Source of the DNA: Hyphomicrobiaceae bacterium
GTDB taxonomy: Bacteria; Pseudomonadota; Alphaproteobacteria; Rhizobiales; Hyphomicrobiaceae
NCBI GenBank assembly: GCA_021730785.1
Contig: JAKFWF010000062.1
Span: 1-64,000, forward strand
Length of the DNA: 64,000 nucleotides
Direction of reading: 5' to 3'
Made by a program: the position numbers and the translations under genes. Shown in pieces: positions 52,083 through 61,496 of this stretch. The notes under the pieces were generated by a model. The model did not search any database. It saw only the letters and a program-made list of their open reading frames with translations, and was not told the DNA's origin. How positions within the stretch are numbered: position 1 is the stretch's first letter; every line of letters starts with the position of its first letter.

Positions 52083-52886
52083 CGTCGAGGGCTGGATTGT
52101 AAGCCAAAGAAAACGCTATAGAATTAGCGATTCCTCGACCTATCGGATGGCGGGGAGTGGTGGCGCAGCACAAAATATAGGCGGATTACAATGAGAATGC
52201 GGAAAAAATAGGCGAACTTTGCGCCCAATGAATAGCCGTAACGCGCAGGACTTGGGCGTGTGTGAGGGCGCATCGCAGAGCGCATGAGCGGGATGATGTC
52301 CTGCGGCCTGCCGCTTGTCCGGCGGGTGCATCGGCGCACGACGCAAGTGGGCTATTGTGCCATACGGACCGGTGTGATTGCCTACTGCCTATTCGAACTC
52401 GCTCCTCCCTATTCCCAATTCGCTCCCTTCCAAACTTATCCACGCTTTCCGCGCCCGTGATATTCTGCACACGTTCCGGTCCACGAGGGGCGCGCTTCGA
52501 AGGCGTTCTGGGTGTGGGATCGGGATGGACGGTCCGACCAAAAAATCCCGACGCTTCGGGGACGGCGGAGGATATCGCGTGCCCCTCGGTCGGGGTGGTA
52601 AAGCCGGAAGGCCAGGCCTTGGACGCGGTGCGACCCAAAAATCCGTTCGCTGCGGGGGGCTCTGGCCCACCTGTTTCACTATGCGGACTACCGCCGTGGA
52701 CCACGGCTCCCCGCACCCCCTCAAACGAGGGGAAATTTGAAAAGGCCAACCGCCAATATGCGGCAGAGCGTGTCGGTTTGTGTATATGCATGTTATTGGC
52801 GCGAGCCTGGCAGTTGCCCAAGTGCAATCGCCTCGATGAATCGGGGCATTGTTCGAGGTCGACAAAAATACCCAACGCCAAGTGGG
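52083..52886. other. Long intergenic region with repeats
   Basis: About 800 bases without a convincing gene between urtA and the acyl-CoA ligase. It holds arms related to the rpsB-tsf spacer repeat at 52383-52432 (CTATTCGAACTCGCTCC). It also holds two imperfect direct copies of about 35 bases at 52528-52565 and 52627-52664 (GACCAAAAAATCC..CTTCGGGG and GACCCAAAAATCC..CTGCGGGG), and a hairpin-like CCCCCTCAAACGAGGGG near 52718. A long open frame on the minus strand is a shadow. Confidence 0.5.
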
Positions 52887-54443
52887 CTACTGCTTCGAGT
52901 TCGCCGGCAGCACCAACGCTGCCCGCTTCAGCTTGCCGTTGGCGGTGCGAGGCAGGGTGTCGACAAAGACGACTTCGCGCGGGCATTTGTAGGCGGCGAG
53001 ATGTTGGGCCGCAAAAGACTTCAAGCCGTCGGCATCGCGCAGCGCCCCGGGCTTTGTCACCACGAATGCTGCGATGATCGACACGTCTGCCCGCACCTTG
53101 ACCTCCCGGCAGGCAACTTCGGCGACGGCACCGTGGGCCCCGATCACGGCCTCGACCTCCTGCGGCGCGACGCGATAGCCGCCGGCCTTCATGATGTCGT
53201 TGGCGCGGCCGTGGTGGGTGACGTAGCCGTCCGTGTCCATGCTGGCGAGGTCGCCGCCGACGAACCAGTCGCCGCGCAAAACCTCCCGCTCTTCGTCCGG
53301 CCGGTGCCAGTAGCCGAGCATCAAGCCGGGATCGCTGCGATGCACCGCCAGCAGTCCTTCGGCGCCTGTTGGCAGCGGCTCGGCGCCGCCATCGACGTCG
53401 AGGATCGTAACCGACCGGCCGGGTTGCGGGCGGCCGATGGCGCCGGCCCGGCGCGGCGTCGTCGGGCTCGTCGACACGAAGGTCGACAGCTCGCTCATGC
53501 CGATCGATTCGTACAGCTCGAGACCGGTGCGGTCCCGCCATTCCTCGAAGAACCCGGGCGGCGGCGCTTCGCCGGCAGTCAAGCCGTGGCGCAGGCGCCC
53601 GAGGGTGCCGGGGCGCACGTCGCCATACTTCATGATCTGTCGGTAGAGCCCCGGCACCGCGGCAAAGATCGACGCGCCGTGGGTGGCAATCAGGCCGGGC
53701 CAAACGGCTGGATCCTTCGGCCCGGTGTAGATCACCGAAGTTGCGCCATTGGCCCAGGCATCGGTCAGGCCGACGCCCAGCGTGTAGGTCCAGTTGAAGG
53801 CGCCCGCATGCAGGATGCGATCGTCGGGGCGAATGCCATACCAGCCTTGGTACATCGGCCGTCGACCCCACGCCGCGCGGTGCGCATGCAGCACACCCTT
53901 CGGCCGCGACGTGGTGCCGGACGTGTAGATCAGATAGGCCGGCTGGTTGGCCGTGGTTGCCGCATAGGTGCCGGGCGGGCCCTGCGCGATCATGCGGCGG
54001 GCTTCGGTCTGCTGGATGACACGGACGCCGGCTGGCACCTGTCCGCTCGCCAGATGATCGGCGACGCACATCGCCTCCGCCCCACTGTTCTCGAGCAGGA
54101 ATGAGACCTCAGCGTCGGTCAACTGGGTCGAGGCCGGGATCGGCACGAAGCCAGCGGCGACCGCGCCAAAGAACATCAACGCATAGTCGCTGGTGTTGTC
54201 GAGCCGGATGAGAATGCGGGCGCCAGGCGTCAAGCGGCTCTGCGACAGCGCACCGGCAACGTGCAGGATTGCTCGCTCCAGGCGCTGGTACGTCCAGATC
54301 TCGGCCGGTTCGGCGCGCGGATCAGATACGACGATCAGCGCCGGCTTGTCGGGCACAGCCAGCGCGGCGCGGCCAATGCAATAGCGCGCCATGTTGAAGG
54401 CCATGGGTGGCATCTCGCCGTGGTAGCCGATCACCGGCGTCAC
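52887..54443 (-). CDS. Acyl-CoA synthetase (AMP-dependent ligase, ANL family)
   Basis: A 518-residue enzyme. The ANL core motifs are YLIYTSGTTSRPKGVLHAHRAA (A3), ELYESIGMSELS (A5), WFVGGDLASMDTDGYVTHHGRANDIMKAGGYRV (A7-A8) and a C-terminal Lys in RTANGKLKRAAL (A10). It should join CoA to a carboxylic acid through an acyl-AMP; the acid is unknown, but the layout resembles benzoate/aryl-CoA and short-chain ligases. The start is GTG 54443, overlapping the stop of the upstream binding-protein gene (GTGA), so the two are translationally coupled. Confidence 0.89.
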   Translation of the reverse strand: MTPVIGYHGEMPPMAFNMARYCIGRAALAVPDKPALIVVSDPRAEPAEIWTYQRLERAILHVAGALSQSRLTPGARILIRLDNTSDYALMFFGAVAAGFVPIPASTQLTDAEVSFLLENSGAEAMCVADHLASGQVPAGVRVIQQTEARRMIAQGPPGTYAATTANQPAYLIYTSGTTSRPKGVLHAHRAAWGRRPMYQGWYGIRPDDRILHAGAFNWTYTLGVGLTDAWANGATSVIYTGPKDPAVWPGLIATHGASIFAAVPGLYRQIMKYGDVRPGTLGRLRHGLTAGEAPPPGFFEEWRDRTGLELYESIGMSELSTFVSTSPTTPRRAGAIGRPQPGRSVTILDVDGGAEPLPTGAEGLLAVHRSDPGLMLGYWHRPDEEREVLRGDWFVGGDLASMDTDGYVTHHGRANDIMKAGGYRVAPQEVEAVIGAHGAVAEVACREVKVRADVSIIAAFVVTKPGALRDADGLKSFAAQHLAAYKCPREVVFVDTLPRTANGKLKRAALVLPANSKQ

Positions 54444-56227
54444 TTGTCGCCCTCCATCCACCAGGTGTCGAAGTCGGCGCCGCCGAGCCCGGTGCGCGGC
54501 GGGAACTTCAGGTGTCGCCAATGGGCAATCCACTGGCGCTTCACATGAAACAGCGGAATGAAGTAATCGCCCGACATGATGACGCGGTCGAGGGCGCGTA
54601 CCGCCGACGTGAACTGCTCCGCTGTCTCAGCTCGCAGGATGGCATCGATCATGGCGTCGGCGGCCTTGCTCTTCACACCGGCATAGTTGCGCGTGTTCGG
54701 CTCGCCGGCACTGGCCGAGCCCCAGCGGTTGACCTGCTCGTTGCCGGGCGACAGGGACGCGGGCCACAACCATTGCATCATGTCGAAATCATAGTCCTTG
54801 AGCCGCGCCCAGTACTGCGCATCATCAACCTGGCGGATCGACAGTTGGATGCCCAACTGCTTGAGCGGTTCCTGGAAGGTCAGGAGCAGGCGCTCCTGTC
54901 CCCGGGTGCGCGCCAGGAACTCGAATGCCAAGGGCTGCCGCGTCGCAGCCTGCACCAACTTTGCCCCGTCGAGCACATAGCCGGCTTCACGCAGCAGCTG
55001 TGCTGCGTTCTTCAGGTTATCCCGGTTGTTGTTGCCCTCGCGACTGTCGGGCAATAGGAAGCGACCCGCCATGATCTCCTCTGTCACGGCATCCGGGAAC
55101 GGCGCCAGCAACGCACGCTCTGCTGCGTCGGCCGGTCGCCCGGTCGATGCCAGCGCCGAGCGCTCGAACAGGCTTTGCGTTCTGGCATAGAGCGAGTGGT
55201 AGAGGTTGCGGTTGATCCAGGAAAAATCGAACGCCAGGATCAGCGCGCGGCGCACGCGGGCGTCGTTGAAGGGGGCTTTGCGCGTATTGAACACGAGTGC
55301 CGACATGCCGGCCGGCAAGGCGATGGCGAAGTCGCGCTGCAGAATGCGGCCGCTCTCGACGGCTGGAATGCGATAGCCCTGTGCCCAGCGACCCGGATCT
55401 TCTTCGAAGCGCGCATCGATTGCACCGGCCTTGAACGCTTCGAACAGAGCATTACTGTCGCGGAAATACTCGTAGCGCACTTCGTCGAAGTTGAAGCGGC
55501 CCTTGAGCACGGGCAAGCCGTGGGCCCAGTAGTTCGGATTGCGGCGGTACAGCAGCGAGCGGCCGGTGTCGATCGATGCCACGACATAGGGGCCGCTGCC
55601 GACGGGCGGCTCGAGCGTGGTCCGCTCGAACGACTGGTCTGTGAACTTGTGGCGCGGCAATACCGGCATCAGGCCCATGATCAGGGGCAACTCGCGGTCA
55701 CCGGCAGGCTCCAGCCCAAAGCGAATGGTGTGCGGGTCAAGGATCGCGACCTCGCGCACCTTATTGTAGTAGCCGCGCAAAATCGGGTTGCCCTTGTCCT
55801 TCAGGATGGCGTGCGAGAAGGCGACATCGGCGGCCGTCAGCGGCTCGCCGTCCGAGAAGCGGGCTGCTTTGCGCAGGTGGAAGGTGATGCTGCCGCGGTC
55901 GGCTCGCACGTCGATGCGCTCGGCGATCAGCCCATACAGCGTGAACGCTTCGTCCGGCCCGCGCACCATCAGACTTTCATACACGTACTCGCGCAATCCT
56001 TGCGCTGCAATTCCCTTGATATTCAGCGGGTTCAGCGTGTCGAACGTGCCTTGCACGCCAAGGTTCAGCCGGCCGCCGCGCGGAGCGTTCGGATTGACGT
56101 GCGGAAAGTTCGGGAATTCGGCGGCCAACGCCGGCGCTCCGTGCATGGCGATGCCATGCGTCGGCTCGGCGTGCGAAACGCCACAGCTGAGCATCACCAG
56201 CAAGGCGCAGATCCAAGCCGTTTTCAT
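54440..56227 (-). CDS. YejA-like extracellular substrate-binding protein (ABC, family 5)
   Basis: A 595-residue periplasmic protein with signal peptide (AWICALLVMLSCGVSHA). HGIAMHGAPALAAEFPNFPHVNPNAPRGGRL is the YejA-type opening, and SITFHLRKAARFSDGEPLTAADVAFS is the family 5 core. YejA proteins carry oligopeptides or microcin-like peptides to YejBEF. No permease or ATPase lies near; instead the next gene is an acyl-CoA ligase. ATG 56227 was preferred to one six codons earlier. Confidence 0.89.
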   Translation of the reverse strand: MKTAWICALLVMLSCGVSHAEPTHGIAMHGAPALAAEFPNFPHVNPNAPRGGRLNLGVQGTFDTLNPLNIKGIAAQGLREYVYESLMVRGPDEAFTLYGLIAERIDVRADRGSITFHLRKAARFSDGEPLTAADVAFSHAILKDKGNPILRGYYNKVREVAILDPHTIRFGLEPAGDRELPLIMGLMPVLPRHKFTDQSFERTTLEPPVGSGPYVVASIDTGRSLLYRRNPNYWAHGLPVLKGRFNFDEVRYEYFRDSNALFEAFKAGAIDARFEEDPGRWAQGYRIPAVESGRILQRDFAIALPAGMSALVFNTRKAPFNDARVRRALILAFDFSWINRNLYHSLYARTQSLFERSALASTGRPADAAERALLAPFPDAVTEEIMAGRFLLPDSREGNNNRDNLKNAAQLLREAGYVLDGAKLVQAATRQPLAFEFLARTRGQERLLLTFQEPLKQLGIQLSIRQVDDAQYWARLKDYDFDMMQWLWPASLSPGNEQVNRWGSASAGEPNTRNYAGVKSKAADAMIDAILRAETAEQFTSAVRALDRVIMSGDYFIPLFHVKRQWIAHWRHLKFPPRTGLGGADFDTWWMEGDK

Positions 56228-56573
56228 TGCACTTGCGGTCTCCACGGCCGATCACACGTTGCATCGTGCCGCATGAACATGCCGCGCCCAAGGCGGGCGG
56301 GCGTCCTGCCACGTCGGCGCGTTGCCCCTTTGCCACGTGGCAGACGTCATGCACAAGACCGGCGCAGCGCGTGGCGAAGTCCGCCACGGGATTGCCGCAA
56401 TCGGGCCCTTACTGCCCCTCTCAACGATACGTCGGCACTCGGATACAAGGGCCGCGATCTTCGCCACTTCGCGCAGGATATGATAGTTCGGGATCGGGAC
56501 GACGGTATCTTGTGAGCAGAATTCTGGGGTAGGGCGAGCTTGGCTCGCAGACAAGCAAGAGGTCAGAGCAAAG

Positions 56574-57440
56574 ATGAACTACGGCAGACAGACGACCTCG
56601 CGCATCGTTGCGCGGCATGGCAAGGGGCTCGGGGCCAAGCTGGCCGCAGGCCTGGTGATCGTTGGCATTGCAGCCGGCAGCGCCATGGCGCAGACGCAAC
56701 CCAAGGCGCCAGCCGCCGCCCCGAAGGCGCCGGCCGCCCCAGCGGCGGCTGCGCCCGCGACCGCTGCCGCCGCAGCGCCCGCGTCTCCGCCGATCTACTG
56801 GGTGAAGCTCTGCGAGAAGGCGCAAGTGCCCGTGCCGGAGAAGGATGGCAAGGTCACGGCCCAGGAGCGCAACATCTGCCTGACGCATCACGAGCGGCTT
56901 GATGGCAACTCGGGCCTGGTGATCGTGTCTGCGGCGCTGCGTCAGGTCGAAGGATCTGAAAAGCAGCACCTCATGGTGATGGTGCCGATCGCCATCGGCG
57001 TCGCCATTCCCGCGGGCCTGCGGGCTGCCGTATACAACAAGGAAGTCTGGGCCAAGGCGCAAAAGAACGAAACCTATGATGAGAAGCAGCTGAAGCCGGT
57101 CGATCTCAAGTACACGCTGTGCCATCCCACGGGTTGCACGGCGGAAATCGAAGCGACCAAGGAAATGATCGATAACCTGAAGTCCGGCGGTGGTCTGGTG
57201 ATCCTTGCCATGAACGGCCAGGCGCAGCCGGTGCCGTTCTCGATCCCGCTGGATGGCTTCGCGGTGGCCCAGGCTGGCGCACCGGCCGACGCCAAGGCCT
57301 ATGGCCAGCAGCGTGAGTTGTTCTTCAACCAACTGCGCGCCCGTCAGGAAGAGGAATACAAGAAGTTCCTGGAACAGCAGCAGCGGTTGGCGCCGAAGGA
57401 ACTCGTCCCGCCGCCCGCTCCTGCGGCCAAGAAGCCCTGA
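56574..57440 (+). CDS. Invasion-associated locus B (IalB) family protein
   Basis: A 288-residue exported protein. A signal peptide (LAAGLVIVGIAAGSAMAQ) is followed by an Ala/Pro-rich linker (about residues 41-72), the IalB domain (WVKLCEKAQVPVPEKDGKVT, ICLTHHERLDGNSGLVIVSA, LMVMVPIAIGVAIPAGLRAAV, YTLCHPTGCTAEIEA), and a charged Gln/Glu-rich C-terminal coil (RARQEEEYKKFLEQQQRL). Family members in Bartonella help invasion; in free-living relatives the role is unclear. A terminator follows. Confidence 0.9.
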   Translation: MNYGRQTTSRIVARHGKGLGAKLAAGLVIVGIAAGSAMAQTQPKAPAAAPKAPAAPAAAAPATAAAAAPASPPIYWVKLCEKAQVPVPEKDGKVTAQERNICLTHHERLDGNSGLVIVSAALRQVEGSEKQHLMVMVPIAIGVAIPAGLRAAVYNKEVWAKAQKNETYDEKQLKPVDLKYTLCHPTGCTAEIEATKEMIDNLKSGGGLVILAMNGQAQPVPFSIPLDGFAVAQAGAPADAKAYGQQRELFFNQLRARQEEEYKKFLEQQQRLAPKELVPPPAPAAKKP

Positions 57441-57478
57441 TCGGGGCTAAACACTAAGTCGCCGACCTGGGCGATGCT

Positions 57479-57520
57479 GCGCCCGCTGGACGAAAACGTC
57501 CGGCGGGCGCTGTTGTTTTC
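57479..57520 (+). terminator. Rho-independent terminator after ialB
   Basis: GCGCCCGC-T-GGACG, an AAAA loop and CGTCC-G-GCGGGCGC make a 13-bp stem with one mismatch, followed by TGTTGTTTTC. It ends transcription 38 bases after the stop. Confidence 0.88.
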
Positions 57521-57584
57521 GTGGCGAGGCGCAGAAACTGACGCGGACCTGTGGTAAAATCGTCTGCGTCGCTTTGGATCGAAA

Positions 57585-58484
57585 ATGCCCCCCCTGTCGC
57601 CTCCCTCCCCCGTGCTGCTGCGCATTGCGCCGATGCTGTTCGTCTTCCTGTGGTCCACGGGATGGATCGTGGCGCGGGCGATTGCGCCGTATGCCGAGCC
57701 GTTCACGTTTCTCTCGGCACGGTTCGCGCTGGCAGCCCTGGTCCTTGTTGCCATTGCCTTTGCCACCGGCGTGCGCTGGCCTGAAACCAATGCTGAGTTC
57801 GGCCACATGGTGCTGAACGGCATCCTCTCCGTCGGCTTCTACTTCGCGGGCGTGTGGTATGCGATCGCGAACGGGGTGCCGGCCGGCGTATCGGGCTTGA
57901 TCGCCGCGGTGCAGCCGCTATTGACGGCACTGCTGGCGCCGGTGTTTCTCAACGAGCGCATCGGCTGGTCGCAATGGGTCGGCATTGCGCTGAGCACCGC
58001 CGGCATCGCCCTCGTGCTGCAGCCGAAACTGGCGGGCGTCGCACCGGCCGATCTTTCCGCCGTGAGCTTCGCGCTGGGCTTCAATGTGCTCGGCATGGTG
58101 ACGTTCACCTGCGCCTCGATCCATCAGAAGAAGTATCTCGGCCATAGCGACCTGCAGGCGTTGACGCCGATCCAGATCCTGAGCGGACTTTGCACGACGT
58201 TGCCCATCGCCATCCTCACCGAGGAGTTGCGGCTCGAATGGAACGTGGTCACGGTCGGCGTGATGGCGTGGTCCGTCCTGGTGCTGTCGATTGGTGCCGG
58301 CGCGCTGTACGTGACGATGATCCGTGCCGGTGCCGTGTCGAAAGTGGCAGCCCTGATCTATCTGGTGCCGCTGGTGGTCGCCGTCGAAGCCTATGTGCTG
58401 TTCGGCGAGATCATGACGCCCGTACAGATGGCCGGCATGGTGGTGACGTCGGTCGGCGTCGCACTCGCGGTGCGCAAGGGCTGA
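57585..58484 (+). CDS. EamA/DMT-family transporter
   Basis: A 299-residue membrane protein with ten helices arranged as two EamA repeats (LFVFLWSTGWIVARAIAPYAEPFTFLSARF in the first and VSFALGFNVLGMVTFTCASI at the start of the second). Members export amino acids, metabolites or drugs. The end VAVEAYVLFGEIMTPVQMAGMVV is typical. It follows the ialB terminator and is probably a single gene. Confidence 0.9.
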   Translation: MPPLSPPSPVLLRIAPMLFVFLWSTGWIVARAIAPYAEPFTFLSARFALAALVLVAIAFATGVRWPETNAEFGHMVLNGILSVGFYFAGVWYAIANGVPAGVSGLIAAVQPLLTALLAPVFLNERIGWSQWVGIALSTAGIALVLQPKLAGVAPADLSAVSFALGFNVLGMVTFTCASIHQKKYLGHSDLQALTPIQILSGLCTTLPIAILTEELRLEWNVVTVGVMAWSVLVLSIGAGALYVTMIRAGAVSKVAALIYLVPLVVAVEAYVLFGEIMTPVQMAGMVVTSVGVALAVRKG

Positions 58485-58584
58485 TCGGCCACCCTACAGT
58501 ATGACGAGGACAACGCCTGTTCCGTCATGGTTCGCAATTGATGTAACGGCATAGGTGCGGATTGCCGTCACCAGAGCTCGATCA

Positions 58585-59880
58585 TCATAGGCTTCGCGCA
58601 ATGTAGGCCAAGGCAAAGCAATATAGGCTCGGCAACAGTGGATTCCAAACGAACAGATTAGGTGTGAGAACAGAATTTGCCAGCAAAATTGCCAGTACCG
58701 GCCACACGGCCATAGCCACGAGCCCGTGGCGGTTTTCGGCCCGCGCCCACCGCAACATCTGCGGCAGGCTTAACAGTCCGATCATGGTCAATACTGTGAC
58801 GCCGCCCCACAGACCTCGCCAGAAAACGATCGGAAAGCTGATCAGAAAGGCGAGCCACTGCCCGATCACAAACGTGTCGAATAGCCAATGCAGTTGGGCT
58901 GGGCCGTCGCGACCGCCCGCCATGGCAAGATTGCGCAGTCGCGTGCTGCCTTCGAAAACGAATGCTCCTGGCACATCGTAGCCGAGCTTGCGCAAATCTG
59001 CCTCTGACGCAATCCAAGTGGCCGCCCGCCCAATGATGGGAAGCGGCTGGAAAAGCCCGGTGAGCCAGGTCGGAACATCGATCGCGTTGAAAGCCACGCG
59101 CTGGGCCAGCTGATTCGCCACCTGCGAAGCCCCCTGCTCCAGCGGATAACCCAGCGCTTGCGCCACCCACATCTGGCTGCCGACCGTGATGGCACAACCA
59201 CACGCGAATGCGGTCGCCCAGAGTGCGCGCGACCACTTGGTTTGCCCGGGCATAATGTGAGGGCAAAAGCAGGCGAGCCCGACGACCACCGGCGCCGCAA
59301 CCAGCACCGGTGGTTCAAAGGCAGCTGCAACGGCAAGCAACCCGCCGCCAGCGAAGGCCAGCGATGGTGCGCGTCGCCGAAGTGCCCAGAGGGTCACGGC
59401 CAGAAACGCATGCGATACCAAGTGCAAAGCGACGTAGGGTCGGGCGACGAGGATGAATGTACCGTACTGCGTGGCCCAATAGGATAACGCAACGGTCAGC
59501 ACTGCAACGTTGTTGGAGCCGGACAGGAGAAATGCAATCCAGCCCACCAGCGCGAGCGCCAGCAGCTCCATGACCGTGTGCGCCCAAATCACCAACTGCA
59601 GGAATCGCCCGGACTCGCATCCTGATGACGGTGTTGCAAGGCACCTCAGCCCCTGTCGGGCGCTATCACTCGTGGCTGCGATCAACGCGAGCACACCAGG
59701 GTAACCGGGCGCGCGTCCGTACAGTTGCCGTGTCCCGTGGGTCGGCTCAATCAGGGCGGCTCCCAGCTGGATACTGGCCGCGTCAATATGTTCGGGTGCA
59801 ATGGATCTGTATTTAAGAGGCTTATATAACACGGCACAAACAATGATGAGGATCAGTAGAACCAATAACCTTTGTGCCAT
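58585..59880 (-). CDS. Polytopic membrane protein, function unknown
   Basis: A 431-residue protein with about ten hydrophobic segments. It opens LVLLILIIVCAVLYKPLKYR, then an extracytoplasmic loop HGTRQLYGRAPGYPGVLALI, and further helices in WIAFLLSGSNNVAVLTVALSYW and LAVAAAFEPPVLVAAPVVVG. The layout is that of a GT-C-like glycosyltransferase or an O-antigen-type protein, but no catalytic motif stands out to me. Start ATG 59880. It follows the SDR gene with seven bases between, on the same strand, so they form an operon. Codon use is less GC-biased than that of the neighbours. Confidence 0.65.
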   Translation of the reverse strand: MAQRLLVLLILIIVCAVLYKPLKYRSIAPEHIDAASIQLGAALIEPTHGTRQLYGRAPGYPGVLALIAATSDSARQGLRCLATPSSGCESGRFLQLVIWAHTVMELLALALVGWIAFLLSGSNNVAVLTVALSYWATQYGTFILVARPYVALHLVSHAFLAVTLWALRRRAPSLAFAGGGLLAVAAAFEPPVLVAAPVVVGLACFCPHIMPGQTKWSRALWATAFACGCAITVGSQMWVAQALGYPLEQGASQVANQLAQRVAFNAIDVPTWLTGLFQPLPIIGRAATWIASEADLRKLGYDVPGAFVFEGSTRLRNLAMAGGRDGPAQLHWLFDTFVIGQWLAFLISFPIVFWRGLWGGVTVLTMIGLLSLPQMLRWARAENRHGLVAMAVWPVLAILLANSVLTPNLFVWNPLLPSLYCFALAYIARSL

Positions 59881-59887
59881 ACTGGGT

Positions 59888-60796
59888 CTATTCGCCCACG
59901 GGCACAGAGACGACGTCCGGCGCCGTGTGATTGATCGACGCCTTTGGCGTCGGCACACCGAACAACCAAGGTGATACGGCCGCATAAAGCCATGCCGCGA
60001 ACGACGCTGGCACCATCATCAATGCGACGCGCAATGCTTGCGCCGCCAGTCCCGGCACGATCACGCCCTGCTTGGTCATCAGTCCCAGATAGGCCGCCTG
60101 CGCCACCGCGGCTGGCTCGATCGCGACGAGCTTGAACAGAATGTTCGACCGGCCCTGGTTCGAGATCACACCCGCCTGCGTGAAGTCCGTTGCGACGACC
60201 CCTGGCAGCAACAGGGAGACACTGACGCCTGTGTCGGCGGTTTCGCGTTGCAGTGCGAGCGTCAGCGTCGCCAAGAACGCCTTGCTGCTGCTGTAAAGAG
60301 CACTGCCCGCTGCCGGAAACGCCCCGGCCAAGGAGCCGACATTGAGAATATAGCCGTGCCGTCGCGACACCATTCCCGGTAAAAATCGGTGCACGAGAGT
60401 TATGCCTTGGGTGATGTTGGCGCCGATAAGTCGGGGAATATCCGTGGCAGTGAGCGTTACAATCGGCTCGTAGGACCATAAGGCGACATTATTCACGAGG
60501 ATATCGACGTAGAATCCTTCAGACTCGACCTTGGCGGCGATCAATTCAGTTGCGTCTTGCCCGGTGACGTCGCAAGCTAATGTCAGTATGCGGCGGTCAA
60601 CGTGCCTTGCCAGCAGATGCTGCCGCGTTTTTGCCAAGCTGTCCGCGTCCCGCGCCACGAGCAACAGATCGTTCCCGGCAAGCGCAAATCGATCAGCTAG
60701 GGCCAAACCGATGCCGCGGGAGCCACCCGTGATCAAAGTGATCGGGGCCAGCATCTGTGTAATCTTTGAGTTTTGGACGGCGCCCGTTGGCGTCAT
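59888..60796 (-). CDS. Short-chain dehydrogenase/reductase
   Basis: A 302-residue classical SDR: TGGSRGIGLALADRFALAG, the NNVA-like LVNNVALWS, NVGSLAGAFPAAGSALYSSSKAFL with the Tyr and Lys of the active site, and PGVVATDFTQAG. A C-terminal hydrophobic extension (VALMMVPASFAAWLYAAVSPWL) suggests membrane contact, as in 17-beta-HSD12/3-ketoacyl-CoA reductase-like enzymes. I chose ATG 60796 because GAGGTG lies upstream; a longer start at 60874 lacks one. It is co-transcribed with the membrane protein. Confidence 0.82.
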   Translation of the reverse strand: MTPTGAVQNSKITQMLAPITLITGGSRGIGLALADRFALAGNDLLLVARDADSLAKTRQHLLARHVDRRILTLACDVTGQDATELIAAKVESEGFYVDILVNNVALWSYEPIVTLTATDIPRLIGANITQGITLVHRFLPGMVSRRHGYILNVGSLAGAFPAAGSALYSSSKAFLATLTLALQRETADTGVSVSLLLPGVVATDFTQAGVISNQGRSNILFKLVAIEPAAVAQAAYLGLMTKQGVIVPGLAAQALRVALMMVPASFAAWLYAAVSPWLFGVPTPKASINHTAPDVVSVPVGE

Positions 60797-61496
60797 AACG
60801 CGTTGCACCTCGATGGACGATCTGGATATCGCCAGCAGCGAGATACGATAGACGATTTGCAAAATACGCTGCAACCCGGAAACGTGTAAAAACCTATGCC
60901 CTTAGCTCCGGAAGGTCCGACAACGCATGGTGTTATCGATGGGCTGCCGCATCGTTATTGGCGGCATCGGCTGCGATACACGCGCCGGTCGACTGTCACG
61001 GAGCGCGACAAGGACCATCACTTTTCCCCCACGTGATCGACCCACGAAAGCTTCGTCGATTTTAACGGCTTCCTGGATGGTTTCAGCAGTGTGCCCGACG
61101 TCAGCCTCGTCTGATGGCCGTAGTCGGCGCACTCGAACAGGAAGCCGCCGCGCTCCAGCCAAACCCGCGCAGTGCACTGGCTTTCAACTTTGACTTTACG
61201 GCCGGTTCGACGGCCATGAACTGATCAAAAGCGCTATCACGCTTGATTCTAGCGTACCGCACTTGACGGCTGGTTCCCTGTTCGCGGCCTCTGCCCTCTC
61301 GCCCGAAGTGGCGGGGGAGAGGGGACTACAGCGTCCCTGTCGCGCGGTCGTGAACCAAGCGCTAGACTGAGAACATTAGCTGAGTTTAGTTTCCGGCACT
61401 TTGGCGTGCGGGCACCATAGCAACTCGGTGCCGCCATGGGGATTTGGTTCTTTGCCATTACGCCGGAGTGCCGATTGGCCAGATGTTGCCCTCTCC
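60797..61496. other. Intergenic region without a convincing gene
   Basis: Short open frames exist on both strands around 60900-61200 but none has a good start or a family match. One minus-strand frame reads ARVWLERGGFLFECADYGHQ, which looks protein-like but has no start codon and a stop just upstream; it may be the end of a decayed gene. A repeat-like hairpin lies at 61294-61323. Confidence 0.5.
61294..61323. repeat. Interspersed palindrome of CCCTCTC/GAGAGGG type
   Basis: CCCTCTCGCCC and GGGGGAGAGGG pair with one mismatch around an eight-base loop. Hairpins of this wording are common between genes in Hyphomicrobiales. It lies between the SDR gene and mcd. Confidence 0.5.

Noticed and set aside
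52186-54069. A 627-codon minus-strand frame over the acyl-CoA ligase and the long gap
   Set aside because: It runs in another frame of the clear ligase gene and continues into a repeat-containing non-coding stretch; it has no domain.
60902-61193. Short frames on both strands between the SDR gene and mcd
   Set aside because: No ribosome site, no family match, and each contradicts the other. One start-less frame looks protein-like but is not enough to call a gene.
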